Below are positions 35,141-43,403 of a stretch of 64,000 bases of DNA, piece by piece (the stretch's first letter is position 1; every line of letters starts with the position of its first letter). This DNA comes from Velocimicrobium porci (GTDB lineage Bacteria > Bacillota > Clostridia > Lachnospirales > Lachnospiraceae). The notes beneath the pieces were generated by a model. The model made no database searches and had not been told where the DNA came from. It saw only the letters and a program-made list of their open reading frames with translations. The stretch lies in the NCBI RefSeq assembly GCF_009696045.1, contig NZ_VUMT01000001.1:1-64000 (forward strand), given 5' to 3'. Position numbers and translations under genes: made by a program.

Positions 35141-35155
35141 CGGGAAACTTTCCCG
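35141..35155. repeat. Palindrome upstream of the binding-protein gene
   Basis: CGGGAAA-C-TTTCCCG: 7-bp arms around one base, in the 93-base gap between kinase and binding-protein genes. It could be a short hairpin (TTCCCG stem, 3-nt loop) or a regulator site for an internal promoter. Confidence 0.5.
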
Positions 35156-35162
35156 ATCATCT

Positions 35163-36641
35163 CTACTTTGAAAGAACTTTTTTAACAGCCTCTTTCCACC
35201 CCTGATATTTTAATTTTCTCACTTCATCTTCCATAACCGGTACAAATTGTTTTCGGTTAATCTGTGAAAAAATAGTTTCTTTTCTATAAATCCCAACTGC
35301 CAGACCTGCTGTGTAAGCAGCTCCAATACCAGATAATTCTTCTGCAGAAGGTACTTTTACTGGAATCTGTGCCATATCACTTTGGAACTGCATTAAATAT
35401 GTATTTTTTGTAGGTCCGCCATCAACCCGTAATTCTTCAATTGTTATGCCAGACTCTCTACTCATTGCTTCAATCACATCGGTTATCTGATATGCAATAC
35501 TCTCCAGTGCAGCCTTCACAATTTCTTCCCGTTTTGTTGTCCTAGACATCCCCCATATTGTCGCCTTTGCCTCACTGTCCCAGTAAGGAGCTCCAAGTCC
35601 TGAAAATGCCGGAACCAGATAGGAAGTATCTTTTGGATTTGCTCTCTTTGCCAGTTTCTCTGTTTCTCCCGGTGATTCAATCAGCTTCAAATCATCCTTT
35701 AACCATGTAATAACAGCTCCTGTATAATTGATATTTCCTTCTAATACATAACTTACTTTTCCATTCATTTTCCACGCTAACGATGTTACTACACTTTCAC
35801 TAAGCACTGGTGTTTCTCCAATATTCATCATAATGGAAGAACCCGTTCCATAAGTCGTCTTTATCATTCCTTTATTCAGACACCCTTGTCCAAATAAGGC
35901 TCCATGAGAATCACCCAGTACACCATGAATCGGTATCTTCTGATTAAAATAACCATCAAAATCTGTAAAACCAAACTCACCATCTGAGTCCGTTACTTTT
36001 GGCAGACATTCTGGCAAAATTCCAAACGCGTCGCAAACTTCTTTGTCCCAGCTTAATGTACTGATATTAAAAAGTTGGGTTCGGGAAGCATTTGAATAAT
36101 CGGTCCGAAATTCTTTTCCGCCAGTTAATTGATATACTAACCAACTATCAATTGTTCCACAACACAATTCGCCCTTTTCTGCTTTTTCTTTCGCACCGGG
36201 AACTTCTTTGAGAACCCATGCAAGCTTTGCTGCTGAAAAATATGGCGAAAGCTGTAATCCTGTATGAGATCGAATCATCTTCGCATATCCATCTTGCTCT
36301 AATGTTTCACATATTTTTGCTCCTCTTGCACATTGCCATACAATCGCATTGTAAACTGGTTCTCCGGTTTTTCTATCCCAGCAAAGTGCCGTTTCTCTTT
36401 GATTACTGATTCCCAATACTTTTACATCGTCTTTGTCAATATTCGCTTTTTCAATTAAATTTTTTACAACCTGAATTGTATTTTGATATATCTCTATGGG
36501 ATTGTGCTCTACAAAGCCTTTTTCATTTATAATCTGACGGTGAGGCAAATCTGTTCTGCAAATCAGGTTACCTATCTGATCAAACAACAATGCCTTCGTT
36601 CCCTGAGTACTTTGGTCAATCCCAAGTACATAATCCGCCAT
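35163..36641 (-). CDS. FGGY-family carbohydrate kinase (apulose- or pentulose-type, predicted)
   Basis: A 492-residue FGGY kinase related to glycerol kinase. N-terminal domain: LGIDQSTQGTKALLFD (phosphate loop), ISNQRETALCWDRKTG and IDSWLVYQLTGG. C-terminal domain: GVLGDSHGALFGQG with the catalytic Asp (about 245), KTTYGTGSSIM, and LRVDGGPTKNTYLMQFQSD. It starts directly after the transketolase C subunit stop (TAA-ATG). It probably phosphorylates the ketose formed by the isomerase gene upstream. The closest family name would be glycerol kinase, but the neighbours point to a branched or linear pentulose. Confidence 0.88.
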   Translation of the reverse strand: MADYVLGIDQSTQGTKALLFDQIGNLICRTDLPHRQIINEKGFVEHNPIEIYQNTIQVVKNLIEKANIDKDDVKVLGISNQRETALCWDRKTGEPVYNAIVWQCARGAKICETLEQDGYAKMIRSHTGLQLSPYFSAAKLAWVLKEVPGAKEKAEKGELCCGTIDSWLVYQLTGGKEFRTDYSNASRTQLFNISTLSWDKEVCDAFGILPECLPKVTDSDGEFGFTDFDGYFNQKIPIHGVLGDSHGALFGQGCLNKGMIKTTYGTGSSIMMNIGETPVLSESVVTSLAWKMNGKVSYVLEGNINYTGAVITWLKDDLKLIESPGETEKLAKRANPKDTSYLVPAFSGLGAPYWDSEAKATIWGMSRTTKREEIVKAALESIAYQITDVIEAMSRESGITIEELRVDGGPTKNTYLMQFQSDMAQIPVKVPSAEELSGIGAAYTAGLAVGIYRKETIFSQINRKQFVPVMEDEVRKLKYQGWKEAVKKVLSK

Positions 36642-37571
36642 TTACAAATTCTCCTTTACTGTTTTCACAATTCCTTCTGCATTTAATCCATAATGATTAA
36701 ATACCTCTTTTGATGTTCCTGTAATAACCGGTGCATCCGGAAGTGCCATATTAATTACCTTCTTTGGACACTCTGCCGATACTACCTGGCTTACCATTGC
36801 CCCAAGTCCTCCAAACGGAGCATGCTCCTCAACTGTAACAACTGCTTTCACATTCTTTGCTGCATTTATAATTGCTTCTTTATCCAGTGGTTTTAAACAG
36901 TACATATCTACTACTGTTGCAGATATTCCTTGTTCTTTCAAATTTTTTGCGGCATCATAAGCCGGTTTTACCATCTCACCACAAGCAATAATTGCTACAT
37001 CTGTACCTTCCGTAAGGACAGTTGCCTTGTCCATTTCAAATGGACAATTTTCTTCTGTATAAACATCTTCTACTGCATTTCTTCCTACACGGACATAAGA
37101 TGGCTTTTCGTCTTTCAAAAGTGCCTCTATTAAATATTTTGTCTGAAATCTGTCACTTGGAATATATACTCTCATATTTGGAATTGCTGTCATTGCTGCA
37201 ATATCTTGTGCAGAATGGTGACTCATTCCCAATGCACCATAACTGATACCACCACTAATTCCAATTAATGTTACATTTGTATTAGAATAAGCACAATCAA
37301 CCTTTGCCTGCTCATAACTTCTTGTTGATAAAAAGCAGGCAGGTGAAGCTGCAAAAGGCTTTTTGCCACATTTTGCAAGACCTGCGGATATACCAACTAA
37401 ATCCTGCTCTGCAATACCAACTTCAACAAATTGCTCTGGAAATGCCTCTGCAAATGGTGTTAAGGAAGCACTTCCTCTAGAATCACTGCATAATACTACA
37501 ATATCTTTGTCATCTTTTGCTTTTTCCATCAATACTTCGCATATAGCCTGACGATTTGGAATCTTATTCAT
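36642..37571 (-). CDS. Split transketolase, C-terminal subunit
   Basis: About 309 residues: the Transket_pyr and C-terminal domains. RGSASLTPFAEAFPEQFVEVGIAEQDLVGISAGLAKCGKKPFA includes the TPP-activating Glu (in GIAEQ), and TVEEHAPFGGLGAMVSQVVS lies in the C domain. The ATG at 37571 follows AGGAGG and overlaps the stop of the N subunit by 8 bases. With its partner it would form one transketolase. In this operon it is expected to transfer a two-carbon unit from the phosphorylated ketose; D-apulose 4-phosphate is the best guess. Confidence 0.92.
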   Translation of the reverse strand: MNKIPNRQAICEVLMEKAKDDKDIVVLCSDSRGSASLTPFAEAFPEQFVEVGIAEQDLVGISAGLAKCGKKPFAASPACFLSTRSYEQAKVDCAYSNTNVTLIGISGGISYGALGMSHHSAQDIAAMTAIPNMRVYIPSDRFQTKYLIEALLKDEKPSYVRVGRNAVEDVYTEENCPFEMDKATVLTEGTDVAIIACGEMVKPAYDAAKNLKEQGISATVVDMYCLKPLDKEAIINAAKNVKAVVTVEEHAPFGGLGAMVSQVVSAECPKKVINMALPDAPVITGTSKEVFNHYGLNAEGIVKTVKENL

Positions 37572-38394
37572 GAAGTGCAGCCTCCTTTCTGGTTTCAAAA
37601 TCTTTCATAATCTGTGCATATTCTTCTTCATTTGGCACTTTATGATGCCAGTTTGCTTTATTTTCCATGACAGAAGAGCCAAACCCTTTTATCGTATTTG
37701 CAATCACAACCGTTGGTTTTCCCTTCGTTTTCTTTGCTTCATCAAACGCTTCTTTTAATTCTTTATAATCATTTCCGTTAATAGAAATAACATGCCAGCC
37801 AAATGATGCCCATCTTTGCTTTAAATCTTCATGAGCCATAACATCTTCCGTATTACCTGAAATCTGAAGATGATTTCTGTCAACAACCGCACACAAATTA
37901 TCTAATTTATATTGGTTTGCTGCCATTGCTCCTTCCCATACGGAGCCTTCTGCCAGTTCGCCATCTCCCATTACGGTATAAACCCGGTAATCTTTTTTAT
38001 CCATCTTGCCTGCCATTGCCATTCCGACACTGACCGGAAGTCCATGCCCCAAAGAACCAGAATTCATTTCGATTCCAGGAAGCTTGTTGTTTGGATGTCC
38101 GATAAACTGAGAACCAAATTTGGAAAATTCTTTGATTACCTGCTCAATCGGAAAAAATCCTTTTTTTGCAAGTACCGCATATAATGCTTCTACAGAATGT
38201 CCTTTACTCATAACAAATCGGTCTCTGTCTGGATTGTCCATGTTTTCCGGGCTGATATTCATCTGTTCAAAATATAATTCAACAAGAATATCCATTACAC
38301 TCATATCACCGCCTATATGCCCACCTTTTCCTTCTACAATCATGTCAATGACATTTTTTCGCAGGTCATAGGATAATGCCTTTAAATTTTCCAT
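37564..38394 (-). CDS. Split transketolase, N-terminal subunit
   Basis: A 276-residue TPP-binding subunit. KGGHIGGDMSVMDILVELYF (substrate His), MSKGHSVEALYAVLA, and the TPP/metal motif GDGELAEGSVWEGAMAANQYKLDNL...DRN (about 145-178) are complete. Split transketolases of this type occur in catabolic operons of Clostridia and Pasteurellaceae besides the central one. It lies 45 bases after the isomerase gene. Confidence 0.93.
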   Translation of the reverse strand: MENLKALSYDLRKNVIDMIVEGKGGHIGGDMSVMDILVELYFEQMNISPENMDNPDRDRFVMSKGHSVEALYAVLAKKGFFPIEQVIKEFSKFGSQFIGHPNNKLPGIEMNSGSLGHGLPVSVGMAMAGKMDKKDYRVYTVMGDGELAEGSVWEGAMAANQYKLDNLCAVVDRNHLQISGNTEDVMAHEDLKQRWASFGWHVISINGNDYKELKEAFDEAKKTKGKPTVVIANTIKGFGSSVMENKANWHHKVPNEEEYAQIMKDFETRKEAALHE

Positions 38395-38439
38395 TCTGAT
38401 ACCTTCTTTCTTAAAGTTTACGAAAAAATTCTTTTTTAA

Positions 38440-39840
38440 TTATTCGCCTCGCAAATAAGCCTTTACATCTTCTTCAATCGGATCATACAAGTCTGGTACA
38501 ATGCCTATATATTTGCAAGCTTCGTATAATACTGGTACTACATCTTTATGAATACCCACGCAGTGATGAATATATGGACCTTCTACTATTTTTGCTTCTA
38601 ATCGTTTGATATTATCTACTTCTACCCAAAGATAAGTACCCATTCCTTTTGGTCCGTCAATTCCTTTTGCATTACCAAGAAGTAAGGAATATTCTCCATT
38701 GTCACCATCAAATCTTGCCAATGTAATATCTCCATGTTTTGCTTCTGCTGTAATGCTTCCCGGATGTTCAAATGCCAATGGATAAGTTAACTTTGGTGTT
38801 TCTTTTGCAACGGAAATTGGCCATGGTCCACAATGCTGTAATAGTTCTCCGTTTGTAACATCTGGATGACGAATTGTCCAGTCAGCAAAGAAGCTTCTTG
38901 TTTCTCCCATTCCTGCTGCCTCTACCATCAGAGCAGTGATTGCACCATGAATGTCTGTTTCGCACACAACCGGAATTCCTTCTTCATTTAATAGGGAATT
39001 TGCTGCACAAGGCATAATTCCGATTTCTGATTGCAGCTGGTTCCAGCATTGGATTGCAATTGCCTGACAACCATACTTCTTAGCAAGTGCTTTCATTGCA
39101 ACTTTTAATGCCGCAACGTTTTCTAATTCATCATCTTTTATTAAAATTTCCATATTCTGTCTGCAATATTCCATTACTTCTTTTACTTCTGTGCCTTCTG
39201 TTTTTGCAATCTTCATCTGGTCAGTAAGCTCAGGCATTGGAATTGGTGATAATTGAATATTAAATTTCTCTAACAATTCTCCTTCGTTGCACATAGTAGT
39301 AAAAAATTCAAATGGTCTTGTGGAAATTTGGAGAATTCTCATATTTTTAAATGTCTTTACTACATTACAGACTGCCAAAAAATCTCTTAATCCACGCTCG
39401 AATACCGGATCATTTAGTCTGCAATTTGTCATATAGGTAAAAGGAACTCGAAATCTTCTCAGCACCTTACCTGTAGCAAATAATCCACATTGTGTATCTC
39501 TTAATCTTGTGCCATCAGGCTCTGGTCTTTCATCCAAAGGTCCCCATAGAAGAACCGGAACGTTTAATTCCTTTGCAAGTCTGGCACATTCAAACTCCGT
39601 ACCAAAATTACAATGTGGCAAAAATAAACCATCTATCTTTTCTCTCTTAAATTTCTCGGCAATTTTATACATATCCTCATCATTGTAAAGAAGCCCTTCC
39701 TCATTGATATCCGTTATGTCTACAAAATCAATACCAAGCTCATTCAAACGATCTGCTGTAAGCTTTCTGTATTTTACTGCATCTGGTGCACTAAAAATAC
39801 TTCTTCTTGTAGGTGCATAGCCAAGTTTTATATTTGCCAT
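38440..39840 (-). CDS. L-fucose/L-arabinose isomerase-family protein (predicted D-apiose or related isomerase)
   Basis: A 466-residue protein of the fucose/arabinose isomerase superfamily. The N-terminal half has a Rossmann-like region (YAPTRRSIFSAPDAVKYR, then FLPHCNFGTEFECARLAKEL). The C-terminal half holds the probable active site: IAIQCWNQLQSEIGIMPCAANSLLNEEGIPVVCETDIHGA (about 270-310, Glu and Asp that would bind the metal) and HHCVGIHKD near the end. Family members interconvert aldoses and ketoses with a divalent metal. It is the first enzyme gene after the regulators. The substrate is inferred only from context. Confidence 0.85.
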   Translation of the reverse strand: MANIKLGYAPTRRSIFSAPDAVKYRKLTADRLNELGIDFVDITDINEEGLLYNDEDMYKIAEKFKREKIDGLFLPHCNFGTEFECARLAKELNVPVLLWGPLDERPEPDGTRLRDTQCGLFATGKVLRRFRVPFTYMTNCRLNDPVFERGLRDFLAVCNVVKTFKNMRILQISTRPFEFFTTMCNEGELLEKFNIQLSPIPMPELTDQMKIAKTEGTEVKEVMEYCRQNMEILIKDDELENVAALKVAMKALAKKYGCQAIAIQCWNQLQSEIGIMPCAANSLLNEEGIPVVCETDIHGAITALMVEAAGMGETRSFFADWTIRHPDVTNGELLQHCGPWPISVAKETPKLTYPLAFEHPGSITAEAKHGDITLARFDGDNGEYSLLLGNAKGIDGPKGMGTYLWVEVDNIKRLEAKIVEGPYIHHCVGIHKDVVPVLYEACKYIGIVPDLYDPIEEDVKAYLRGE

Positions 39841-39877
39841 TTTTATTCCTCCTCTTATCTATTGTATCTATGTTTAT

Positions 39878-40876
39878 TTATAGTTCTTTTACACTATCCC
39901 GTTCTATAAATTCCGGACAAACCAAAATTTTAGTCTTTACAAGCTGCCTGGAATTCATCATCTCTAATACACGATGAACAGCCATTTCTCCCATTGCCTG
40001 CTTTGGAACCCGTAAACTGCTTAACCTTGGCGAAGATATTTCAGAAAAAGGCAAATCATCAAATCCAACCATTGATACTTCATCCGGTATCTTTATTCCT
40101 GCCTCTTTCATCGCTTTCATCGCTCCTAGTGCAATCATATCATTGTCTGCAAAATATGCTGTTGGCAATTTAGGATTTCTTTTCAAATAAAGCTTCATAT
40201 CCTGGTAAGCACCATCCATTGTTGTAGATAATAATACAGTATACTCCGGATTATAAACTAATTGACTTTGTTCAATTCCTTTTAAGTAGCCACATTCTCT
40301 TGCCTGAAAGCTCTTGATACGGAAACTGCCTTTCAAATAACCAATGTTCTTGTGTCCTTTACTTACCAAATAACTAACTGCTTCTGCAACAGCGTCCTCA
40401 TTGTTAATTAAAATTCCATTATACTTCATACTGTTATGCCAATAATCTATAATTAACAACGGACATTCTGTACTTTCAAAAAAGCGAAAATCCTGATCCA
40501 GCAGTTCAGCTCCAACTAACACTAAAGCAGAAGAGTCCTCTTCAACCAGGTTCTTAACCTGTTTTTCAAAATCCATATCTCTTCGGTCTAAATAGTAAAT
40601 AACCATTTCATATCCATTTCTTTTACATTCTTTCTGAAATCCATCCATTATCATTGTAAAAAATGGTGTATCATCAATAATTAAACCATTTGTTTTATAC
40701 ATCACAAATCTTATTTTCTTTACAGTGGCTTCTTCATAATATCCTAGCTCTTTCGCCACTTGAATAATTGTTTCAGAAGTAGCGGAATTCACACCTTTCT
40801 TTTTATTCAGAGCATTGGAAACGGTCGCTGGAGAAAAACCTGTAATTCTACTAATTTCACGAATCGTCGCTTTCAT
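39878..40876 (-). CDS. LacI-family regulator 1 of the sugar locus
   Basis: A 332-residue LacI/GalR regulator. The HTH and hinge read ATIREISRITGFSPATVSNALNKKKGV; the effector domain starts at about residue 56. It is a clear tandem paralogue of the next gene upstream (same length, shared blocks such as NGLI--DTPFF, VGFDDLPFSEISSPRLS and FIERD-VK-L). It is the first gene of the operon that runs through the isomerase to the permease, with a promoter at 40914-40941 and two operator-like palindromes upstream. It probably represses its own operon. Confidence 0.92.
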   Translation of the reverse strand: MKATIREISRITGFSPATVSNALNKKKGVNSATSETIIQVAKELGYYEEATVKKIRFVMYKTNGLIIDDTPFFTMIMDGFQKECKRNGYEMVIYYLDRRDMDFEKQVKNLVEEDSSALVLVGAELLDQDFRFFESTECPLLIIDYWHNSMKYNGILINNEDAVAEAVSYLVSKGHKNIGYLKGSFRIKSFQARECGYLKGIEQSQLVYNPEYTVLLSTTMDGAYQDMKLYLKRNPKLPTAYFADNDMIALGAMKAMKEAGIKIPDEVSMVGFDDLPFSEISSPRLSSLRVPKQAMGEMAVHRVLEMMNSRQLVKTKILVCPEFIERDSVKEL

Positions 40877-40906
40877 ATTTTACACCCTTTTCTCTTTTCT
40901 GCTTCT

Positions 40907-40926
40907 AAACATTATTATAAATGTTT
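40907..40926 (-). promoter_or_regulatory. Operator-like palindrome over the -10 box
   Basis: AAACATTATTATAAATGTTT: 7-bp arms around 6 bases, covering the TATAAT of the regulator 1 promoter. It is a variant of the motif at 41057-41076 (AAACGTT/AACGTTT), 150 bases away centre to centre. Confidence 0.65.
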
Positions 40927-40941
40927 TATTAGATTGTTCAA
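40914..40941 (-). promoter_or_regulatory. Promoter of the sugar operon
   Basis: Minus strand TTGAAC (40941-40936), 16-base spacer, TATAAT (40919-40914). The regulator 1 start codon lies 37 bases downstream. Confidence 0.65.
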
Positions 40942-41050
40942 GTATTTTTCAAGTTTTATCATCAAATATAGCATTATATATTATATTTTTGTTTTTTATT
41001 TGTATAAATTGCACAATACTTTTCTCTTTTTATCTATTTTCTATTCTTTC

Positions 41051-41082
41051 TAATCTAAACGTTTATATAAACGTTTAGATTA
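41051..41082. promoter_or_regulatory. 32-bp perfect palindrome, double LacI-type operator
   Basis: The whole 32-base segment equals its own reverse complement. Its central 20 bases (41057-41076) are AAACGTTTATATAAACGTTT, containing two AAACGTTT elements with the central CG typical of LacI-family sites. It lies 175 bases upstream of regulator 1 and just after the terminator of regulator 2. Confidence 0.8.
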
Positions 41083-41110
41083 ATTTTCAGCATAAAAAAA
41101 ATAGAAACAA

Positions 41111-41157
41111 AAAAACTTCAAGAAATGTAATATTTAGTTACATAACTGAAGTTTTTT
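41111..41157 (-). terminator. Terminator after LacI regulator 2
   Basis: AAAAAACTTCA pairs with TGAAGTTTTTT, with an inner ATGTAA/TTACAT pair, so A and T runs flank both sides. It lies 5 bases after the stop codon and can act in both directions. It isolates regulator 2 from regulator 1. Confidence 0.85.
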
Positions 41158-41161
41158 CTTT

Positions 41162-42166
41162 CTAATTTTTTAATTTTTTTACAGTATCCCGTTCAATAAA
41201 CTGAGTACATACTTGTGTCTTTGTAACAATCGTATCTCTTTTTTCAATTAGTTCCACAAGCCGTCTGACCGCAATTTTTCCCATTTCCGTATTAGGAACC
41301 CTGACTGTAGATAATCGTGGTGACGAGATTTCGGAAAATGGTAAGTCATCAAATCCAACAATCGAAATATCCTCTGGAATCCGATACCCCTGCTCCTGAA
41401 ATGCTTTCATTGCTCCAAGTGCCATCAAATCATTGTCTACAAAAAATGCTGTAGGAAGTTTTGGATTCTTTTTTAAATATCCTACCATATCCTGATACGC
41501 TCCGTTTAATGTCGTTTTAACAGTATAAACGTATTCGTCATTGAATTTTATCCTGTGCTTTCGCAAAGCAATTTGAAATCCGGCAAAACGAGAACGAAAT
41601 CCTTTAATCCGATAATTACCCCGAATATATCCAATCTCCCTATGTCCCCTATCAATTAAATACTCCGTTGCCATTCTCGCAGAATCTGCATTGTTAATTA
41701 ATACTGCATTAAATTCCATTGACTCTGTCCAATAATCTAATACAACAATCGGACAAGTTGCTTTTTTATAAATTTCCAAATCTCCATCAAGCATTTCTGT
41801 CGCTAAAATTACAATTGCACTCCCCGCTTCTGTAATCAGGCTGTTTACCTGCTTTTCATAATCTGCATCTCTTTGATCGACATTATAGATTACCATTTCA
41901 TATCCATACTGTCTGCACTCCTGCTCAAAACCATTGATAAGAGATGGAAAAAATGGAGTGTCCTCTACAATCAATCCATTTTTATGAAAAATTACCAGTT
42001 TAATTTTAGTGATAGAGGATTCATTAATATAGCCTACTTCTTTCGCCACTTGAAAAATCTTAGCTGATGTTTCTTTGTTGACACCTTTTTTATGGTTTAA
42101 AGCATTGGAAACGGTTGCTGGTGAATAGCCTGTCATAGCACTAATATCTCTTATGCTCACTTTCAT
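41162..42166 (-). CDS. LacI-family regulator 2 of the sugar locus
   Basis: A 334-residue LacI/GalR regulator: VSIRDISAMTGYSPATVSNALNHKKGV (HTH and hinge), then an effector domain with DTPFFPSLINGFEQECRQYGYEMVIYNVDQRDADYEKQV. It is a tandem paralogue of regulator 1. The recognition helices (SPATVSNAL) are identical, so both may bind the same AAAC-type operators, while the effector pockets have diverged. It has its own terminator and so is a separate transcript. Confidence 0.92.
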   Translation of the reverse strand: MKVSIRDISAMTGYSPATVSNALNHKKGVNKETSAKIFQVAKEVGYINESSITKIKLVIFHKNGLIVEDTPFFPSLINGFEQECRQYGYEMVIYNVDQRDADYEKQVNSLITEAGSAIVILATEMLDGDLEIYKKATCPIVVLDYWTESMEFNAVLINNADSARMATEYLIDRGHREIGYIRGNYRIKGFRSRFAGFQIALRKHRIKFNDEYVYTVKTTLNGAYQDMVGYLKKNPKLPTAFFVDNDLMALGAMKAFQEQGYRIPEDISIVGFDDLPFSEISSPRLSTVRVPNTEMGKIAVRRLVELIEKRDTIVTKTQVCTQFIERDTVKKLKN

Positions 42167-42311
42167 AGAACTTTAAATAGCTCCTTTCCATCCACATATT
42201 TATTCTTTTATAATCATAGACATCTTTAATGCTGCTATATAAAGCTCCCTCAAGCTAAAATAGCAGCACCTGTCCTGTTAGAAAATGGCTCTATTATATT
42301 TCATTTCCTTT

Positions 42312-43292
42312 TTAATTCGTAATTCTTGATTCTAAAAACTCTTTTTCTTTTGACATAGACGCATCATCTGGGTATGTTTTCAAATAGGATTCACATACTT
42401 TCAACGCCTCATCAAAGCGAGAAAGCCTTTCCAGCGCTACAACCTCATTATACTTCAAAGGCTTCATCCACTCTGTATTTTTTATTTTCTGACCTTTTTT
42501 AAATAGTTCCAACGCCTTTTCATAGTTTTCTTTTTTCATATAACAATTACCATATTGGTTATAAACAAGTCCTAAGTCTTGTGTTGTTTCTTCACCAAGT
42601 AATTTTTTGAAACATTCAATCGCCTTATCATACTTTCCTGATTTATAATAAGCATCACCTAAGAAATAATAAGCATCTTTTATCCCATTGTTAATAGCTT
42701 CCTTAAAGCCAGCAATTGCCACATCATATTGTTCCATATAATAATACACTTTGCTCAAATTAAACTTATATTCATCACCTTTGCCAGAGATTTCTCTTGC
42801 TGCTTCCAAAGTTGCCGAAGCACCAGCCGTATCTTCAATCTTTACCTGTGCAAAATATTTGCCAAAATATAATTCAAAATTTTCTTTATCTAGTGCAATT
42901 GCTTTATCAAAATCTTCAATCGCCAATTCATAGTCACCCATTTTTTGGTCAGCCAATACTTTGTATTTTAAAATGTCCAAATCAATTTCACTTAACTCAT
43001 CAATATCTAATGCGTATTGAAACAGAGAAACTGCTTTCTTGTAATCACCTTTTTTATAATAAGCAATTGCCTGGCTCCGATAAACTTTTTTATTATTTTT
43101 AGAAGCTTTTGAATCGCCGGCATCGTTAAATGCCTGGTCAAATTCCTTAATCGCCTCGTCATATTTTCCTTCTTCCAAATAAGTTCCGCCCTGTTCATAA
43201 TGTTCTTTTAATTCATCTTTTCCGCATGAACAACATAGCATAACTGCCATACCTACAATAAAACATCCACGATAAATTTTTTTAAACTGCAT
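42312..43292 (-). CDS. TPR-repeat lipoprotein
   Basis: About 326 residues. A signal peptide with lipobox MLCCSC is followed by about eight tetratricopeptide-like helical pairs (for example YLEEGKYDEAIKEFDQAF, YYKKGDYKKAVSLFQYAL, YYKSGKYDKAIECFKKLL, YMKKENYEKALELFKKGQ). TPR proteins scaffold protein complexes; as a lipoprotein this one acts on the outer face of the membrane. The start at 43292 is chosen because AGGAGA precedes it and the lipoprotein signal begins there. It is the last gene of the run that includes the electron-transfer genes, 111 bases after apbE, so a role in that system is possible but unproven. Confidence 0.87.
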   Translation of the reverse strand: MQFKKIYRGCFIVGMAVMLCCSCGKDELKEHYEQGGTYLEEGKYDEAIKEFDQAFNDAGDSKASKNNKKVYRSQAIAYYKKGDYKKAVSLFQYALDIDELSEIDLDILKYKVLADQKMGDYELAIEDFDKAIALDKENFELYFGKYFAQVKIEDTAGASATLEAAREISGKGDEYKFNLSKVYYYMEQYDVAIAGFKEAINNGIKDAYYFLGDAYYKSGKYDKAIECFKKLLGEETTQDLGLVYNQYGNCYMKKENYEKALELFKKGQKIKNTEWMKPLKYNEVVALERLSRFDEALKVCESYLKTYPDDASMSKEKEFLESRITN

Positions 43293-43403
43293 GCTTTTTT
43301 CTCCTGTACTTAATATTTTTTCTTTCATTATAACACTAATAAGATATTTCAAACAACTCTTTTCTGGGAACAATTCACAACAATCAAAATAATCATTTCC
43401 AAT

